From positions 16,275,249 to 16,339,248 of the forward strand of contig OZ020624.1 of NCBI GenBank assembly GCA_963971575.1: a DNA stretch of 64,000 nt, in the 5' to 3' direction. Position 1 is the first letter of the stretch, and every line of letters starts with the position of its first letter. The notes beneath the pieces are model-generated. The model saw nothing but the letters and a program-made list of their open reading frames with translations. It did no database searches and was not told the DNA's origin. Below are positions 61,392-64,000 of the stretch, piece by piece. This DNA is from Liopterus haemorrhoidalis (Eukaryota > Arthropoda > Insecta > Coleoptera > Dytiscidae). Position numbers and translations under genes: made by a program.

Positions 61392-63970
61392 TTATGTACT
61401 TCTTAAACATGTTGCGCTTAACCAGTTTTCATGTAAAACATGAATTTTGAAAATTCAACTATTTCGTTGCTATTTTGTGTCATAAACATCATTATTCTTG
61501 GTCAGAAACCAAAATAAGTGTTATGTACTTCTTAAACATGTTGCGCTTAACCAGTTTTCAAATAAAACTTGAATTTTGAAAATTCAACTATTTCGTTGCT
61601 ATTTTCTGTCAATAATATCATAATTCTTGGTCAGAAACCAAAATTAGTGTTATGTACTTCTTAAACATGTTGCGCTTAACCAGTTTTCATGTAAAACATG
61701 AATTTTGAAAATTCAACTATTTCGTTGCTATTTTGTGTCATAAACATCATTATTCTTGGTCAGAAACCAAAATAAGTGTTATGTACTTCTTAAACATGTT
61801 GCGCTTAACCAGTTTTCAAGTAAAACTTGAATTTTGAAAATTCAACTATTTCGTTGCTATTTTCTGTCAATAATATCATAATTCTTGGTCAGAAACCAAA
61901 ATTAGTGTTATGTACTTCTTAAACATGTTGCGCTTAACCAGTTTTCATATAAAACATGAAATTTGAAAATTACACTATTTCGTTGCTATTTTGTGTCATA
62001 AACATCATTATTCTTGGTCAGAAACCAAAATAAGTGTTATGTACTTCTTAAACATGTTGCGCTTAATCAGTTTTCAAGTAAAACTTGAATTTTGAAAATT
62101 CAACTATTTCGTTGCTTTTTTCTGTCAATAATATCATAATTCTTGGTCAGAAACCAAAATTAGTGTTATGTACTTCTTAAACATGTTGCGCTTAACCAGT
62201 TTTCATGTAAAACATGAATTTTGAAAATTCAACTATTTCGTTGCTATTTTGTGTCACTAACATCATAATTCTTGGTCAGAAACCAAAATAAGTGTTATGT
62301 ACTTCTTAAACATGTTCCGCTTAACCAGTTTTCAAGTAAAACTTGAATTTTGAAAATTCAACTATTTCGTTGCTATTTTCTGTCAATAATATCATAATTC
62401 TTGGTCAGAAACCAAAATAAGTGTTATGTACTTCTTAAACATGTTGCGCTTAACCAGTTTTCAAGTAAAACTTGAATTTTGAAAATTCAACTATTTCGTT
62501 GCTATTTTCTGTCAATAATATCATAATTCTTGGTCAGAAACCAAAATTAGTGTTATGTACTTCTTAAACATGTTGCGCTTAACCAGTTTTCAAGTAAAAC
62601 TTGAATTTTGAAAATTCAACTATTTCGTTGCTATTTTCTGTCAATAATATCATAATTCTTGGTCAGAAACCAAAATTAGTGTTATGTACTTTTTAAACAT
62701 GTTGCGCTTAACCAGTTTTCATGTAAAACATGAATTTTGAAAATTCAACTATTTCGTTGCTATTTTCTGTCAATAATATCATAATTCTTGGTCAGAAACC
62801 AAAATTAGTGTTATGTACTTCTTAAACATGTTGCGCTTAACCTGTTTTCATGTAAAACATGAATTTTGAAAATTCAACTATTTCGTTGCTATTTTGTGTC
62901 ATAAACATCATTATTCTTGGTCAGAAACCAAAATAAGTGTTATGTACTTCTTAAACATGTTGCGCTTAACCAGTTTTCAAGTAAAACTTGAATTTTGAAA
63001 ATTCAACTATTTCGTTGCTATTTTCTGTCAATAATATCATAATTCTTGGTCAGAAACCAAAATTAGTGTTATGTACTTCTTAAACATGTTGCGCTTAACC
63101 AGTTTTCATATAAAACATGAAATTTGAAAATTACACTATTTCGTTGCTATTTTGTGTCATAAACATCATTATTCTTGGTCAGAAACCAAAATAAGTGTTA
63201 TGTACTTCTTAAACATGTTGCGCTTAATCAGTTTTCAAGTAAAACTTGAATTTTGAAAATTCAACTATTTCGTTGCTTTTTTCTGTCAATAATATCATAA
63301 TTCTTGGTCAGAAACCAAAATTAGTGTTATGTACTTCTTAACATGTTGCGCTTAACCAGTTTTCATGTAAAACATGAATTTTGAAAATTCAACTATTTCG
63401 TTGCTATTTTCTCTCAATAATATCATAATTCTTGGTCAGAAACCAAAATTAGTGTTATGTACTTCTTAAACATGTTGCGCTTAACCAGTTTTCATGTAAA
63501 ACATGAATTTTGAAAATTCAACTATTTCGTTGCTATTTTGTGTCATAAACATCATTATTCTTGGTCAGAAACCAAAATAAGTGTTATGTACTTCTTAAAC
63601 ATGTTGCGCTTAACCAGTTTTCAAGTAAAACTTGAATTTTGAAAATTCAACTATTTCGTTGCTATTTTCTGTCAATAATATCATAATTCTTGGTCAGAAA
63701 CCAAAATTAGTGTTATGTACTTCTTAAACATGTTGCGCTTAACCAGTTTTCATATAAAACATGAAATTTGAAAATTACACTATTTCGTTGCTATTTTGTG
63801 TCATAAACATCATTATTCTTGGTCAGAAACCAAAATAAGTGTTATGTACTTCTTAAACATGTTGCGCTTAACCAGTTTTCAAGTAAAACTTGAATTTTGA
63901 AAATTCAACTATTTCGTTGCTATTTTCTGTCAATAATATCATAATTCTTGGTCAGAAACCAAAATTAGTG
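61392..63970. repeat. 20-mer higher-order repeat, copy 2 (tandem)
   Basis: Units 477-496 repeat the previous 20 in order and marks: CAAATA near 61561, GTTCCGC at 62318, CCTGTTTTC near 62843, shortened H at 63327. A private change is TACTTTTTAAAC near 62692. The copy ends 30 bases before the window does, so a third copy may start at 63971. Confidence 0.88.
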
Positions 63971-64000
63971 TTATGTACTTCTTAAACATGTTGCGCTTAA
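63971..64000. repeat. First 30 bases of unit 497
   Basis: The sequence is ordinary for positions 1-30 of a unit. No diagnostic base falls in this stretch, so the class cannot be told. The array runs on past the right edge of the window. Confidence 0.95.

Larger units (their letters stand above)
1..64000. repeat. 129-bp AT-rich satellite array filling the window (496 complete units)
   Basis: The motif TTATGTACTTCTTAAACATG recurs every 129 bp from base 1 to base 63971 without inversion or interruption. Checking about 60 unit starts along the window, each falls on a whole multiple of 129 once 14 single-base deletions are counted. The baseline unit has 36 G+C of 129 (about 28%). Because 129 is divisible by 3, any stop codon recurs in the same frame in each unit, which explains the lack of long open frames on either strand. 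Units differ from one another at a few to roughly ten positions. Long AT-rich arrays with higher-order structure are typical of eukaryotic centromeric or pericentromeric chromatin; that location, and the organism, are inferred. A subtelomeric, sex-chromosome or B-chromosome array would look the same. Confidence 0.98.

Noticed and set aside
1..64000. CRISPR array
   Set aside because: There are no short identical repeats separated by unique spacers. The whole 129-bp unit is repeated and what varies are class-diagnostic single bases.
1..64000. Tandem-repeat protein gene (in-frame 43-residue repeat, since 129 is a multiple of 3)
   Set aside because: No frame stays open: stops recur in every unit and the longest open frame is about 62 codons.
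1..64000. Alpha satellite, Arabidopsis CEN180 or another known family
   Set aside because: The unit length (129 bp) does not fit alpha satellite (about 171 bp) or CEN180 (about 178 bp), and I recognise no characteristic motif. A database search of the 129-bp consensus would decide.
1..64000. Assembly artefact (false expansion of a short read-through)
   Set aside because: Artificial looping would give one fixed period. Here nested periods of 9, 14, 20, 27, 31 and 33 units, private substitutions and chimeric joints argue for real sequence, though the copy number of near-identical tandem pairs still depends on spanning reads.

Overview
The whole 64 kb window is one uninterrupted, head-to-tail satellite DNA array. 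I see no protein gene, RNA gene, transposon, CRISPR array or non-repeat flank on either strand. The unit is 129 bp and about 72% A+T. The window starts in phase with a unit (taken here as the one beginning TTATGTAC). It holds exactly 496 complete units (1-63970) plus the first 30 bases of unit 497. The bookkeeping closes: 496 x 129 = 63984, and exactly 14 units carry a net 1-bp deletion, giving 63970. No other net length change occurs.

A long, AT-rich, perfectly phased array with multi-unit higher-order repeats (HORs) points to a eukaryotic chromosome, most likely centromeric or pericentromeric heterochromatin. This is inferred from architecture; I do not recognise the satellite and cannot name the species. 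The AT-richness and 129-bp length do not match alpha satellite (about 171 bp) or Arabidopsis CEN180 (about 178 bp).

Units fall into eight recurring classes, named here A-H, separated by a few diagnostic bases (unit coordinates 1-129): A (42A, 54A, 65A/66C), B (31T, 81T), C (86G, 92C), D (E-like with 125A), E (baseline), F (41T/49A on an E backbone), G (86G, 92T, 102T), H (41T/49A and 88C). They are ordered mainly into two cassettes: a 9-mer B-C-D-E-E-F-G-E-A (1161 bp) and a 5-mer B-H-G-E-A (645 bp), together a 14-mer of about 1806 bp. Larger nested HORs are built from these.

Layout: 1-516, four lead-in units; 517-7482, a tandem pair of 27-mers; 7483-22571, four 14-mers marked by one shared deletion, separated by 6-, 28- and 13-unit spacers; 21540-30049, a tandem pair of 33-mers; 30050-37143, cassettes including a tandem 9-mer pair; 37144-48624, a more diverged mosaic block with 31-mer/27-mer and 12-mer internal duplications; 48625-58812, segmental copies of sequence about 22-27 kb upstream; 58813-63970, a tandem pair of 20-mers.

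The most interesting features are an overlapping set of inverted repeats in every unit, one kept intact by paired compensatory changes at positions 41 and 49; single-unit chimeras that mark unequal-crossover points; and three 1-bp deletions that were each amplified along with their neighbourhood. The five short open frames of 61-62 codons in the window are by-products of a deletion or substitution in the satellite, not genes. All long-range comparisons were made by eye at diagnostic positions, not by full alignment.
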